Positions 18,234 to 27,644 of a DNA stretch of 64,000 nt are shown here, one piece after another. Numbering within the stretch: position 1 is the stretch's first letter; every line of letters starts with the position of its first letter. A program made the position numbers and the translations under genes. The notes beneath the pieces are model-generated. The model ran no database searches, was not told where the DNA came from, and saw only the letters and a list, made by a program, of their open reading frames with translations. This DNA is from Bermanella sp044597725 (GTDB lineage: Bacteria; Pseudomonadota; Gammaproteobacteria; Pseudomonadales; Oceanobacteraceae), in assembly GCF_044597725.1 (NCBI RefSeq), contig NZ_CP139003.1, forward strand, positions 2,108,001 through 2,172,000. Reading direction: 5' to 3'.

Positions 18234-19660
18234 TATATGAACAGTTTTTTAATTTAACTCAGCGGCCATTTTCACTTGCCCCTAACCCCGAGTTTTTATT
18301 TGCTCAAGGCCAGTACCGTGAAGCAATGGCGGCTTTGGAATACGCCATGATTCATCGTGGCGGTTTTGTTTTATTAACCGGCGAGGTTGGTACAGGCAAA
18401 ACCACATTATGTAAACACTTGCTAAATCATATTCCCGATAACACCGAGGTTGCTTTGGTTTTGCATCCTCAGTTAGATCGATTGCAATTACTTAAATTAA
18501 TCTGCAAAGAATTTGCAATTCCCCAGGAGGAAATTGAAGCCGCCGCTGATGAGCTGGCTTTGATTGACTTGCTTACCAATTTCTTATTAAACGTATATGC
18601 ACAAGGTGGCTACAGTATTTTAGTTATCGATGAAGCTCAGCATCTTGATTACTCAGTACTAGAGCTTATTCGGTTGTTAACCAATATTGAAACCCAGCAA
18701 GATAAATTATTACAAATCATTTTGCTTGGTCAGCCCGAACTACAAGAACGATTAAATCAATATGATTTAAGGCAGCTAAATCAGCGTTTCACGGCACGCT
18801 ATCATCTTAAACCACTCAATTCCAAGCAGGTAAGTGAATATATTGAGCACAGGCTGAATGTTGCAGGTTGCGAAAATTCTGTATTTTCCAAATCGGCCTT
18901 GCGTCGTTTGGCCAGTTTAACCGGCGGAGTACCACGGTTAATAAATTTAGTTGCCGATCGATGCTTAATGGGGGCATATGCATTAGGTCGCCACAACGTA
19001 TCGCGCAATATGGTTTCAGAAGCAAGTAAAGAGGTGCTACCCACAAAAAGTACCCGCAATAACAATGTCCAATCAGTTGGCTTTTTGTCGGTTAAATGGG
19101 CTTATGCGGTTGCCTTGTTATTGGCCGTTGGCGGTGGTTGGTTTCTCGCAGGGTCCAGTGCTTCTTTGCTGAGTCTAGAAACCAGTTTGTTTGAGTCAAG
19201 CACAACAAGTGAGCCATGCGAGACGTGCTGGACGGGATTTATGCCATTTCGTCTACTTGATGATCATCATGCTATTCAGCAGCAGGATCGATGGATTAAG
19301 GCGTCAGCTGTTAAAAACATACCAGCCAACAAGCAAGTAACGGCGTCTATTCCATGGACGTTCGATTTTCCTAAATCCCATACCGTTAAACCTGGTGAAA
19401 CAAGTTCAACCGTTAAATGGGTTCGTAATTTTCTTGGTCGTCAAGGTGCAGTACTGGGTGAAACCGCCTCTTGGGAGCTCATAAAACCAGAAGGCAGTAG
19501 CAGCATGAGCGAGAATTATTATGACCCACTATTGGTTGGGCAGGTTCAAGCGTTTCAGCGCAATAACGGTTTATTAGTCGACGGTGTTATCGGTGCACAA
19601 ACAATTTTAGCTATGTTTTTATCAGAGAAAAATAGCACATCTCAATGGGTAGCTGAGTGA
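18230..19660 (+). CDS. gspA: ExeA/GspA-like ATPase with transmembrane segment and peptidoglycan-binding domain
   Basis: This is a 476-residue protein. The AAA domain has Walker A GEVGTGKTT (residues 51-59) and Walker B VIDEAQ (Asp134-Glu135). One transmembrane segment lies near 286-307 and a C-terminal PG_binding_1-like region (VQAFQRNNGLLVDGVIGAQT) follows. GspA/ExeA works with GspB to open the cell wall for secretin assembly in type II secretion. The ATG at 18230 overlaps the upstream stop, showing coupling. No secretin gene is nearby; the lipoprotein and barrel genes stand in its place. Confidence 0.85.
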   Translation: MIYEQFFNLTQRPFSLAPNPEFLFAQGQYREAMAALEYAMIHRGGFVLLTGEVGTGKTTLCKHLLNHIPDNTEVALVLHPQLDRLQLLKLICKEFAIPQEEIEAAADELALIDLLTNFLLNVYAQGGYSILVIDEAQHLDYSVLELIRLLTNIETQQDKLLQIILLGQPELQERLNQYDLRQLNQRFTARYHLKPLNSKQVSEYIEHRLNVAGCENSVFSKSALRRLASLTGGVPRLINLVADRCLMGAYALGRHNVSRNMVSEASKEVLPTKSTRNNNVQSVGFLSVKWAYAVALLLAVGGGWFLAGSSASLLSLETSLFESSTTSEPCETCWTGFMPFRLLDDHHAIQQQDRWIKASAVKNIPANKQVTASIPWTFDFPKSHTVKPGETSSTVKWVRNFLGRQGAVLGETASWELIKPEGSSSMSENYYDPLLVGQVQAFQRNNGLLVDGVIGAQTILAMFLSEKNSTSQWVAE

Positions 19661-19661
19661 T

Positions 19662-20237
19662 ATGTCGTACTTATTAAAAGCGCTTGAAAAAGCACAGCAA
19701 GAGCGATCACAAGGGCAAAACGAACAACAAGCTGACTTAACTGAAAGTTCGGGCTCATCTTCACGCCTACCTGTAAGTTTGCTTATTATGTTTGGGCTGC
19801 TGATTTTAGTAACGCTGCTGCAGTTAACCGGCGTTTTCTCAATGAATATAAATGCGGGCGACAGTTATTTAGTTGAAATACCAAAGGAGCAAAGTGTTGC
19901 TGGGGCAGCGAACAATGTCATCGCCAGCGAACAGGCTCAGTCAACCCAGGCTTCAGTTGTTGAGCAGCCAGCTTCAAGGCCTCTGGCGCTTGAAGAGCTT
20001 GATAAGCAAACTTTGGCCAAGATTCCATCAATTGCGTTGCAAAGTCATATCTATTCCCCACGAGCGTCATATCGATCGATCGTGTTGAATGACCGCACCA
20101 TGAGTCAAGGCGATTACATCGTACCCGAAGTACAGTTGCTGTCTATTGAGTCCAAAGGCATTGTTATTGGCGTGAATAAAAAACAGGTATTTTTACCTAA
20201 AGGTATAACATGGATGGCAAGCAAGAATGTTAAGTAG
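19662..20237 (+). CDS. gspB: GspB-like general secretion protein
   Basis: This is a 191-residue single-pass membrane protein. It has the typical cytoplasmic start (MSYLLKALEKAQQERSQGQ), a transmembrane segment at about 38-57, a Gln/Ala-rich periplasmic linker and a C-terminal GspB domain (IYSPRASYRSIVLNDRTMSQ, FLPKGITW). It pairs with GspA. It starts 1 nt after gspA ends and overlaps dinG by 11 nt. Confidence 0.85.
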   Translation: MSYLLKALEKAQQERSQGQNEQQADLTESSGSSSRLPVSLLIMFGLLILVTLLQLTGVFSMNINAGDSYLVEIPKEQSVAGAANNVIASEQAQSTQASVVEQPASRPLALEELDKQTLAKIPSIALQSHIYSPRASYRSIVLNDRTMSQGDYIVPEVQLLSIESKGIVIGVNKKQVFLPKGITWMASKNVK

Positions 20238-22350
20238 TCATGCAAAAGGTGCTATCCAGGAAGCATATAGTGAGTTCCTTTCTAATCGAAAACTAAAACC
20301 AAGAACTGGCCAAAAGCAAATGATTGCCGCCATTGCAAAAACCATGGGGGCAATTCAAGTTGATGGTGACGGTAATAGAACCGGTGGCTCACACATCTGT
20401 GTTGTAGAGGCGGGTACGGGTACAGGTAAAACCTTGGCCTATTTGCTGTCTACTATTCCCTTAGCAGAAGATCTTGATAAAAAGATTATCATTTCCACTG
20501 CAACGGTTGCGTTGCAAGAACAACTTATCGGTAAAGACATTCCGGATGTTGCAAAATACAGCGGACTTGATTTTCGTTATGCCTTGGCAAAAGGTCGAGG
20601 TCGTTATTTATGTGTACACAAGCTTGATCAAGAAATGAAAGATCAAAGAATGCAGGATGCCTCCATGGATATGTTTGGTGGTGCAGATGCAACCGATGAT
20701 CAAAAAGGTTTGTTTCAGCGTTTCTTGGATGAGTTTTTGACTGGCCGTTGGGATGGTGATCGAGATAATTGGCCTGAAACTATCGAGTACGAAGACTGGT
20801 CAATGGTGACTGCTACTCATCGAGAATGTTCTAACAGGCGTTGCCCACATTTTAATGCGTGTCCATTTTTTAATGCGCGCAAAGCACTTGAAGATGCAGA
20901 CGTTATTGTGGCCAATCATGATTTGGTCATGGCCGATATCAGCCTTGGCGGCGGGGCAATTTTACCCGAGCCCGGGAATAGTTTGTATGTTTTTGATGAG
21001 GGGCATCACCTACCCGATAAAGCCATTAGCCACTTTGCCGGCCAAGTAAAGTTAAACCAAGAAGAAAACTTGCTGAAACAAGTGAGTAAGGCGGTTGATA
21101 CTCTGGGTAAGCAATGTGGAACGCCAATGGGTCTGTTGCAAATAGTGACGCAACTTCCTGAGAAAATTGGAGAAATCCATAGTCAGCTTGGTTTTGTAAG
21201 GCACATTATTCTTGATTACTTGGGTGACCAGGCTGAGCAAGAAGGTATAACCACACATCGTTTCCGAATGGGTGTCGTGCCACCAAATTTAGTTGAGCTG
21301 GCAGGGGAGTTGAATAAAACCCATAATAGTTTGTATCAGTATATTGATAAAATTGTTGAGTCATTAAAAGCCAGCTTAAATAAAGATGATGGTGAATATA
21401 AACAGTCTGATGCGGAGCGCTGGTTTCCGGTTATGGGTATGCTGCTGGCGCGATTAGAAAATGCAGGCTTACTCTGGTTGAGTTTTGCCCAACAAGATCA
21501 TCCCGAAAATGTGCCAGTGGCAAGATGGTTAGATCGCATAATAACCGAATACGAAGATGATATTGCGCTGTATAGTTCACCTATCTTGGCTGCAGAGTTA
21601 TTGGCAAAAAATCTTTGGAGTCGATGCCATGGTGCGGTTGTTACCTCGGCAACTCTGACAGCCCTAGGGCGTTTTGACAGACTACGAATGAAAGCAGGGA
21701 TCGCCAAAGATAATTATTTTGAAATTATTCAAAGCCCATTCGATTACCCTAATTTAGGCGAGCTTGTGGTGCCGGCTGACGCGGTAGAACCAAGCCATGG
21801 TGACGACTACACGCAGGCTATTACCAATCTACTTGAAACCCATCTAGACGAAACTCAAAGTACATTGGTGCTGTTTACCAGTCGCCGTGTTATGAATGAT
21901 GTTAAATTTCAGTTGCCATTTGATGTGAGTGATCATGTCATGACGCAGGATGAATTTAGCAAACAAGAAGTGCTCAAACAGCATCGAGAGAAAATAGAAA
22001 ACAATTTACCAAGTTATCTGTTTGGCTTAGCCAGTTTTGCTGAAGGAATCGACTTACCTGGTGACTTACTACAGCATGTAATTATTGTGCGATTACCATT
22101 TTCCGTACCGGATGATCCGGTTGATGCAACATTGGCTGAATGGCTGGAGTCGAAAGGGCGTAATCCATTTATGGAAATCTCGGTGCCTGATGCCAGTGTG
22201 CGCCTAATTCAGGCAGTTGGTCGTCTAATTCGAACTGAGCAAGATACCGGAAAAATAACGGTGCTCGACAAGCGTATTGTAAGCAAGCGCTATGGAAGCC
22301 TACTTTTAGATGGCCTGCCGCCATTTAGGCGTAATTTGTCGGTTCGTTAA
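20227..22350 (+). CDS. dinG: ATP-dependent DNA helicase DinG
   Basis: This is a 707-residue XPD-like 5'-3' helicase. Walker A is EAGTGTGKT (residues 61-69) and the DEAH-type box reads DEGH (VFDEGHHLPDKA). Four cysteines for an iron-sulfur cluster are visible (YLCVHKL, ECSNRRCPHFNACPF). The C-terminal motif VI is VRLIQAVGRLIRTE. DinG unwinds R-loops and damaged structures. Its start overlaps gspB, so it shares that transcript. I see no LexA box directly upstream. Confidence 0.93.
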   Translation: MLSSHAKGAIQEAYSEFLSNRKLKPRTGQKQMIAAIAKTMGAIQVDGDGNRTGGSHICVVEAGTGTGKTLAYLLSTIPLAEDLDKKIIISTATVALQEQLIGKDIPDVAKYSGLDFRYALAKGRGRYLCVHKLDQEMKDQRMQDASMDMFGGADATDDQKGLFQRFLDEFLTGRWDGDRDNWPETIEYEDWSMVTATHRECSNRRCPHFNACPFFNARKALEDADVIVANHDLVMADISLGGGAILPEPGNSLYVFDEGHHLPDKAISHFAGQVKLNQEENLLKQVSKAVDTLGKQCGTPMGLLQIVTQLPEKIGEIHSQLGFVRHIILDYLGDQAEQEGITTHRFRMGVVPPNLVELAGELNKTHNSLYQYIDKIVESLKASLNKDDGEYKQSDAERWFPVMGMLLARLENAGLLWLSFAQQDHPENVPVARWLDRIITEYEDDIALYSSPILAAELLAKNLWSRCHGAVVTSATLTALGRFDRLRMKAGIAKDNYFEIIQSPFDYPNLGELVVPADAVEPSHGDDYTQAITNLLETHLDETQSTLVLFTSRRVMNDVKFQLPFDVSDHVMTQDEFSKQEVLKQHREKIENNLPSYLFGLASFAEGIDLPGDLLQHVIIVRLPFSVPDDPVDATLAEWLESKGRNPFMEISVPDASVRLIQAVGRLIRTEQDTGKITVLDKRIVSKRYGSLLLDGLPPFRRNLSVR

Positions 22351-22465
22351 TATAGGTGATTGAATCGGCCAGTGAAATTCACTGTATCGGCCGTTGACGC
22401 CTGTTGGGTCCACGCTTACTGTTTAATGGATTTACTCCATCATAAAAACAATAAGAAGGCTTATT

Positions 22466-23080
22466 ATGAAGATTTACGAAGAGCGTATCGCACCCAATGC
22501 TCGCCGAGTCAGAATGTACCTTGCAGAAAAGGGTATGCTTGATCAGGTTGAGTTTGTGCAGGTTGATTTAAAGGCAGGGGAGAATATCACGCCTGACTTT
22601 AGGCAAAAAAATCCGCTCGGTAAAATCCCTGTTTTAGAGCTTGATGATGGCACCTTTATTTCAGAGTCAATGGCCATTTGTCGTTACTTTGAAGCGCTTC
22701 AGCCATTACCCAGTTTAATGGGAAACTCTGCAAAAGATCAGGCTGTTATTGAGATGTGGCAGCGCCGTTGTGAAATATATTTCATGAATCAAGTGGGTAT
22801 GGGTTTTCAGCACACATCGGGTTTCTTTGCCGACCGTATGACGCCAATTAAAGAGTGGGGTGAAGAATGCGTGAAGAATGCCACTAAATTTATGGGGCTG
22901 TTAAATAAACACCTTGAACAAAGCGAATATGTCGCAGGCGATAGCTTCACTGTTGCCGATATTACAGCCCTGGTTACGATCGACTTTGCCCGAGTTATAA
23001 AGCTTAGAATACCTGAAGATATGACCTATCTTATAGCTTGGCATAAGCGCATTAGTGAACGTGAGAGTGCTTCGGCTTAA
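22466..23080 (+). CDS. Glutathione S-transferase family protein
   Basis: This is a 204-residue protein with a thioredoxin-like N-terminal domain (PNARRVRMYLAEKG, the LGKIPVLELDDG cis-proline motif, ESMAICRYFE). A helical C-terminal domain with the N-capping box (GDSFTVADITALVTIDFA) follows. It likely conjugates or reduces small molecules with glutathione; the substrate is unknown. An AAGAAGG ribosome-binding site precedes the ATG. It overlaps the convergent DUF2061 gene by 29 nt at the 3' end. Confidence 0.92.
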   Translation: MKIYEERIAPNARRVRMYLAEKGMLDQVEFVQVDLKAGENITPDFRQKNPLGKIPVLELDDGTFISESMAICRYFEALQPLPSLMGNSAKDQAVIEMWQRRCEIYFMNQVGMGFQHTSGFFADRMTPIKEWGEECVKNATKFMGLLNKHLEQSEYVAGDSFTVADITALVTIDFARVIKLRIPEDMTYLIAWHKRISERESASA

Positions 23081-23288
23081 AGCTTGCCTTAGCTAGCCGC
23101 ACATTGTCTGCGGCTTTGCTTTTGCTGATTCGTACCCATACTTTTTCGTGAAAATGGAAGGCAATGGTATTAACCATAGGCTCTACCAACGCAATTAGGC
23201 TACCAATCAGAATATCCCCTGTGAGCAAGTAGGTTACGGTAAACGCAACCGAGAAGTGCACAATGGCAAAGCTTAATGTCTTTTTCAT
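23052..23288 (-). CDS. DUF2061 small inner-membrane protein
   Basis: From the ATG at 23288 the product has 78 residues: MKKTLSFAIVHFSVAF, a second hydrophobic stretch (GDILIGSLIALVEPMVNTIA), then FHFHEKVW. This is the two-helix DUF2061 pattern, whose function is unknown. The frame is open to 23345, but that extension runs through a Fur box, so the internal start is preferred. Iron-responsive repression is predicted from that box. Confidence 0.75.
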   Translation of the reverse strand: MKKTLSFAIVHFSVAFTVTYLLTGDILIGSLIALVEPMVNTIAFHFHEKVWVRISKSKAADNVRLAKASFKPKHSHVH

Positions 23289-23322
23289 AACCGTATCCCC
23301 GTAATTCATAATTCTATAGTAG

Positions 23323-23337
23323 TGATAACCATTATCA
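23323..23337 (-). promoter_or_regulatory. Fur box upstream of the DUF2061 gene
   Basis: TGATAACCATTATCA fits the 7-1-7 Fur consensus TGATAAT-N-ATTATCA with one mismatch. It lies 35 bp upstream of the DUF2061 start in the expected promoter zone, with TATAGAAT between. Iron-dependent repression is inferred. Confidence 0.6.
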
Positions 23338-23497
23338 TTTGCCAATTAAACTTTTATATCCCCTCGATAGTCGTTTTGTATCTGGTTCACACTATTGCAA
23401 TTAATCCTTTGAAGGCGCTCACAAAACAAGTACGGATGTTTTGTTTGTTTGGGGTTTAGGGCTCAAAATAGGTTCTATACACCACCGAGGTACATGT

Positions 23498-24124
23498 ATG
23501 TTTGCTGCTCAATTACCATCCGCTGCCTTGCAAATAGATGCCATCAAAAAAGCATTTATCGCTTCTAATCAGCTACCTGCTGCCAACGACCCTGAAGTTA
23601 CTGAACCTTCCGATATTGGGCATGTGGAAGCCATTTATCGCTGGTTGGCGCCTCTTGAATTTGAATATGCGGTAAAAGTTAAGGTGGTTACACATGCCGA
23701 AGGGGACTTAACAAGTGGTGTTGCCGCTCAAGTTAAGCAGGGCCAAGTATATTTTCTGGCTAATTGCATCTCAAGTGAAAAGCAAGCTCGTGACTTATAC
23801 CGCTTTGCGGTAATTGGCCTGCTTGCCGTGCCTCAATATCTCGAGCGAAAGCCAGGGCTTGTTTCAAGCCTTTATAATGGGCTGACCGATGATCAAAAAG
23901 AAGTTATTGCTAATCGTTATGGTCTGAGCGATGAAATAGATCAAGAAATGCTGGTAAAGCTATACCTAGCTGAATTATCGGCCCTAGATGTGACACCTAC
24001 ATTTTATGAGCGTCGTGATAGTTTTCAGCGCAGTATCGTTCGTAGGGTTTGGTCTAAGCTGGCTTGGAATAGCACTGACATACACTATGTGCTTTACCGT
24101 GCGGCGAAAAAGCTTCGCGCTTAA
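23498..24124 (+). CDS. Hypothetical cytoplasmic protein
   Basis: The 208 residues from MFAAQLPSAALQID are soluble and mostly helical, and look complete. I recognise no family. A segment QVYFLANCISSEKQARDLYR, followed by Arg-rich basic helices near the C-terminus, is the only distinctive part. The frame is open to 23441, but the ATG at 23498 is more plausible. A bidirectional terminator separates it from the convergent glcB. Confidence 0.6.
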   Translation: MFAAQLPSAALQIDAIKKAFIASNQLPAANDPEVTEPSDIGHVEAIYRWLAPLEFEYAVKVKVVTHAEGDLTSGVAAQVKQGQVYFLANCISSEKQARDLYRFAVIGLLAVPQYLERKPGLVSSLYNGLTDDQKEVIANRYGLSDEIDQEMLVKLYLAELSALDVTPTFYERRDSFQRSIVRRVWSKLAWNSTDIHYVLYRAAKKLRA

Positions 24125-24146
24125 TAGATTGAAAAAAAAGACATAA

Positions 24147-24181
24147 AAAAGCCCAAGCACTCGATGAGTGCTTGGGCTTTT
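24147..24181. terminator. Bidirectional terminator between convergent genes
   Basis: A 16-bp stem, AAAAGCCCAAGCACTC with GAGTGCTTGGGCTTTT around GAT, has A and T flanks that work on both strands. It ends the unknown gene on the left and glcB on the right. Confidence 0.93.
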
Positions 24182-24202
24182 AACGTTCTATAGAGGCTGA
24201 AT

Positions 24203-26389
24203 TTAACCTACGCCATGCACTTCTTTAAACTTCAAACGGTAAGCGTGAAGTAGCGGTTCTGTGTAACCAGAAGGCTGCTCTTTACCTTTGAAGATTAAGT
24301 CAGAGGCTGCTTGGAATGCAATGCTGTTAAAGTCTGGCGCCATGTTGATGTAGTGCGGATCGTTTGCATTTTGCTCATCAACGACCTTCGCCATGCGCTG
24401 CAGGCTTGCTTCAACTTGTTCTTTCGAGCAGATTCCGTGTTCAAGCCAGTTAGCAACATGCTGAGAGGAAATACGCAAAGTAGCGCGATCTTCCATTAAA
24501 CCAACATTGTTGATATCCGGTACTTTTGAACAGCCAACACCTTGGTCTACCCAGCGCACAACGTAACCCAAGATGCCTTGGCAGTTGTTATCAAGTTCAT
24601 TTTGAATTTGCTCAGGTGTTAGTGCTTTTTTAGCCGCTTCATCCATTAATGGAATGCTAAGGATATCGTCTACATTTGCATGCTCGCGAGTCTTTAGCTG
24701 GTCTTGCGTGGCAAATACATCAACTTGATGGTAGTGAATAGCATGCAAGGTGGCAGCAGTAGGTGAAGGAACCCAAGCAGTATTAGCACCCGATTTCGGG
24801 TGACCAATTTTCTGTTCCATCATCATGCCCATTTCATCAGGAATAGGCCACATGCCTTTACCAATTTGCGCGCGACCTTGAAGGCCAGTCTCTAGGCCTG
24901 TGTCAACGTTCCAGTTTTCGTAGGCGTTGATCCAAGTTTGCTGCTTCATGCTTGTTTTAGGAACAAATGGACCGGCCAGCATTGATGTATGAATCTCATC
25001 ACCAGTACGATCTAGGAAGCCTGTGTTAATGAATACAACACGATCTTTTGCTGCACGGATACACTCTTTAAGGTTCACTGTTGTGCGGCGCTCTTCATCC
25101 ATGATGCCCATTTTCATGGTGAAACGTGGAAGTTTTAGAGCATCTTCGATGCGAGCAAATAACTCATTGGCAAATGCAACTTCTTCAGGGCCATGCATTT
25201 TAGGCTTAACAATATTAACTGAGCCTGTGGTTGAGTTATTGAATGGCGCATTACCTTTTATATCGTGAATAGCGATTAAGGTGGTTACAACACCATCCAT
25301 AATGCCTTCTGGAATTTCAGAGCCATCTTCAAGCAGAATTGCAGGGTTAGTCATTAAGTGGCCTACGTTGCGAACAAACAACATAGAGCGACCTTTAAGT
25401 GCTAGCTTGCCACCGTCTAGAGCAGTGTATTCACGGTCAGGGTTCATTACGCGAGTAAAGGTTTTTCCACCCTTGCTTACTTCTTCTGAAAGGTCGCCTT
25501 TCATTAGGCCAAGCCAGTTACCATAGGTGATTACTTTGTCTGCTGCGTCTACGGCTGCTACTGAATCTTCGCAGTCCATAATGGTTGTCAGCGCAGATTC
25601 CATTAGCACGTCTTTTACGCCTGCAGGGTCAGTAGAGCCAACCGGGCTTTGCGCATCAATCTGAATTTCTAGGTGTAGGCCATTGTTCTTAAGCAATATG
25701 GCAGTAGGGGCTGAGATATCTCCGTTGTAACCAACAAACTGTTGCTCATTTTTTAAACCCGTGGTTGTACCGTCAGCCAATGTTACTTGAAGCTTACCGT
25801 CAACAATATTGTACGCAGTAGTGCCAGTGTGTGAACCATTGGCAAGTGGGGCGGCTGTATCTAGTACATTGCGCGCATATGCGATTACTTTGTCACCGCG
25901 TACTTTGTTGTAGCTAGTGCCTTTTTCAGCGCCATCTGTTTCAGGAATAACGGTTGTGCCATAAAGTGCATCGTACAGTGAACCCCAGCGAGCATTAGAG
26001 GCGTTAAGGGCAAACCGCGCGTTCATAACAGGTACAACAAGCTGTGGGCCTGCCATTTCAGCAATCTCAGGCTCAACATTTTCAGTTGACGCTTGGAAAT
26101 CGGCGCCTTCTTCAACTAGGTAGCCAATTTCTTTCAAGAATGCTTTGTATTCTGCGAAGTCATGGGCTTTGCCTTGGCGTTCTTTATGGAAGGCATCAAT
26201 TTTTGCTTGAAGCTCATCGCGCTTAGCAAGAAGTGCTTTGTTTTTAGGAGCAAGTTCATTTGCAATAGCGCTAAATTCAGACCAGAACGCATCTTTGTCT
26301 ACGCCTGTGCCAGGAATGGCTTTGTCGTTAATGAAGTCATAAAGCTCTTTTGCGACCTGTAAGCCGGCCACTTGAATACGATCAGTCAT
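24203..26389 (-). CDS. glcB: Malate synthase G
   Basis: This is a 728-residue monomeric malate synthase, normal length for isoform G. Visible family elements include IMDCEDSVAAVDAADK, the magnesium/acetyl-CoA region MKMGIMDEERRTTVNLKE, and KIGHPKSGANTAWVPSPTAA. It condenses glyoxylate with acetyl-CoA to malate, completing the glyoxylate shunt begun by aceA. It is transcribed alone, with a promoter region of about 300 bp. Confidence 0.97.
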   Translation of the reverse strand: MTDRIQVAGLQVAKELYDFINDKAIPGTGVDKDAFWSEFSAIANELAPKNKALLAKRDELQAKIDAFHKERQGKAHDFAEYKAFLKEIGYLVEEGADFQASTENVEPEIAEMAGPQLVVPVMNARFALNASNARWGSLYDALYGTTVIPETDGAEKGTSYNKVRGDKVIAYARNVLDTAAPLANGSHTGTTAYNIVDGKLQVTLADGTTTGLKNEQQFVGYNGDISAPTAILLKNNGLHLEIQIDAQSPVGSTDPAGVKDVLMESALTTIMDCEDSVAAVDAADKVITYGNWLGLMKGDLSEEVSKGGKTFTRVMNPDREYTALDGGKLALKGRSMLFVRNVGHLMTNPAILLEDGSEIPEGIMDGVVTTLIAIHDIKGNAPFNNSTTGSVNIVKPKMHGPEEVAFANELFARIEDALKLPRFTMKMGIMDEERRTTVNLKECIRAAKDRVVFINTGFLDRTGDEIHTSMLAGPFVPKTSMKQQTWINAYENWNVDTGLETGLQGRAQIGKGMWPIPDEMGMMMEQKIGHPKSGANTAWVPSPTAATLHAIHYHQVDVFATQDQLKTREHANVDDILSIPLMDEAAKKALTPEQIQNELDNNCQGILGYVVRWVDQGVGCSKVPDINNVGLMEDRATLRISSQHVANWLEHGICSKEQVEASLQRMAKVVDEQNANDPHYINMAPDFNSIAFQAASDLIFKGKEQPSGYTEPLLHAYRLKFKEVHGVG

Positions 26390-26703
26390 TGTATGCCTCG
26401 GTTAATTGCTGAACGGCTAAGCTGTACTACCAACTGCACTACTTAGCCTTGTTCTGCGAACAAAGCCTTGCTGGGTGTTTTGCATTTTATCCGCAAGAGA
26501 TGGGGATTTAATGCAGCAAGGCGTAAAAAAGTGGGGCTGATTCTACACGAAATCCTGTTGTTTTTCATACCGTTATCGGCGCTGGCGCCGTATCGTCTCG
26601 CTTATACGCGGTATAACTCTCCTTTATATTGGTTAAAGTATTAACAAATTTGATGAATTATGGGTGTTGGCCTTGACCTAAGCATAGGCTAGACTCAGGT
26701 TAA
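26390..26703. other. Divergent promoter region of glcB and the DUF1289 gene
   Basis: No gene is supported here. A GC-rich palindrome CGGCGC-TG-GCGCCG near 26578-26591 sits inside a wider ATACCG...CGGTAT inverted pair and may be an operator. Otherwise I see no clear consensus sites. Confidence 0.4.
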
Positions 26704-26949
26704 ATGTTGAATGGCTCGGTTATGCAGCAAGTTGAATTGTTTCCTGTTCCCAATCCTTGTGTGGGGGTTTGCCAAAGTAATGCAAAAGGGTATTGCTTGG
26801 GATGCTTGCGCTCAAGGGTGGAGCGTCAGAAGTGGCATGAAATGATGCCAGCCGAGAAAATGCGTGTTCTTGATCTTTGCCGCCTAAGAAAACAAAAGCT
26901 TGAAGCAATATTAGCAAGTAAAAAGCAGGCTTCCGACTCTGAAAATTAA
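26704..26949 (+). CDS. DUF1289 family protein
   Basis: This is an 81-residue protein with the cysteine signature NPCVGVCQSNAKGYCLGCLR and a following W-H-x-M-M-P-A-E segment, which defines DUF1289. The cysteines probably bind a metal or an iron-sulfur cluster; the role is unknown. An alternative start is the internal ATG at residue 7. Confidence 0.85.
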   Translation: MLNGSVMQQVELFPVPNPCVGVCQSNAKGYCLGCLRSRVERQKWHEMMPAEKMRVLDLCRLRKQKLEAILASKKQASDSEN

Positions 26950-26956
26950 CCGTCGC

Positions 26957-27640
26957 TTATTTACCTAAAAATTCAATATACTTGTTGTCTAAAATGATGG
27001 GCTTTTGCTTGTTGTTAGATATCGGTTTTAACGCAAGCTCGCATATAGCGTTGGCCACTTTCGTCATTTTTATAGGGCGGTAGCGATTGGCAGGGCCTAC
27101 CAATAAAAATGAAAATACAGGACTAAGCCGCTGCGCTACTCTTTCCCCAAGTCTATTTTCATTGCGATGCCCGAGCAGCAAACTTGGCCTCAGGATGTAG
27201 GTCTCATTAAATCCCATGGATGTAATCTCATTTTCCATTAAGCCTTTTATCTTTAAATAAAATTGTCGGCTATCTGCATTTGCCCCAACAGAGCTCATGA
27301 CAATAAAGCGTTTACATCCATGAGTTTTGGCGAACTCTGCAAATGTCACAACCGCCTTTAAATCCACCTCGGCAAACTCTTTTTTGCCTCCTGCTTTTTT
27401 AATTGTCGTGCCCAAGCAGCAAATCGCCACATCGATTGAACTGTTTAGCTCTAATTGATGCAGATATTTAAATGGCTGACATAGCTGAGTAATGGCGGGA
27501 GGGTTTTCGTTTGCGGTCTTTGAAATGTGCTGGAGGCGCCTATTTATGAGGGTTATTGTGTTATTTGTATTGTGCTCAATTAAATTTCCTAAAACCAAGT
27601 GTCCGGTTGCACCGGTGGATCCTGCAACTACAATGTGCAT
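26957..27640 (-). CDS. NAD(P)-binding Rossmann oxidoreductase, HTATIP2/YbjT-like
   Basis: This is a 227-residue short-chain-dehydrogenase-like protein. The glycine-rich nucleotide motif is at the N-terminus (VVAGSTGATGHLVLGNLI), followed by CCLGTTIKKAGG, the MSSVGANADSRQFYLKIKG active-site region, and RPSLLLG. Such atypical SDRs are often sensors or electron-transfer accessories. It lies 4 nt downstream of the TerB-like gene in the same direction. Confidence 0.85.
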   Translation of the reverse strand: MHIVVAGSTGATGHLVLGNLIEHNTNNTITLINRRLQHISKTANENPPAITQLCQPFKYLHQLELNSSIDVAICCLGTTIKKAGGKKEFAEVDLKAVVTFAEFAKTHGCKRFIVMSSVGANADSRQFYLKIKGLMENEITSMGFNETYILRPSLLLGHRNENRLGERVAQRLSPVFSFLLVGPANRYRPIKMTKVANAICELALKPISNNKQKPIILDNKYIEFLGK

Positions 27641-27644
27641 GATG

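Noticed and set aside
22360..22542. Small open frame before the glutathione transferase
   Set aside because: It overlaps the start of a well-supported gene in another frame and lacks a convincing start signal.
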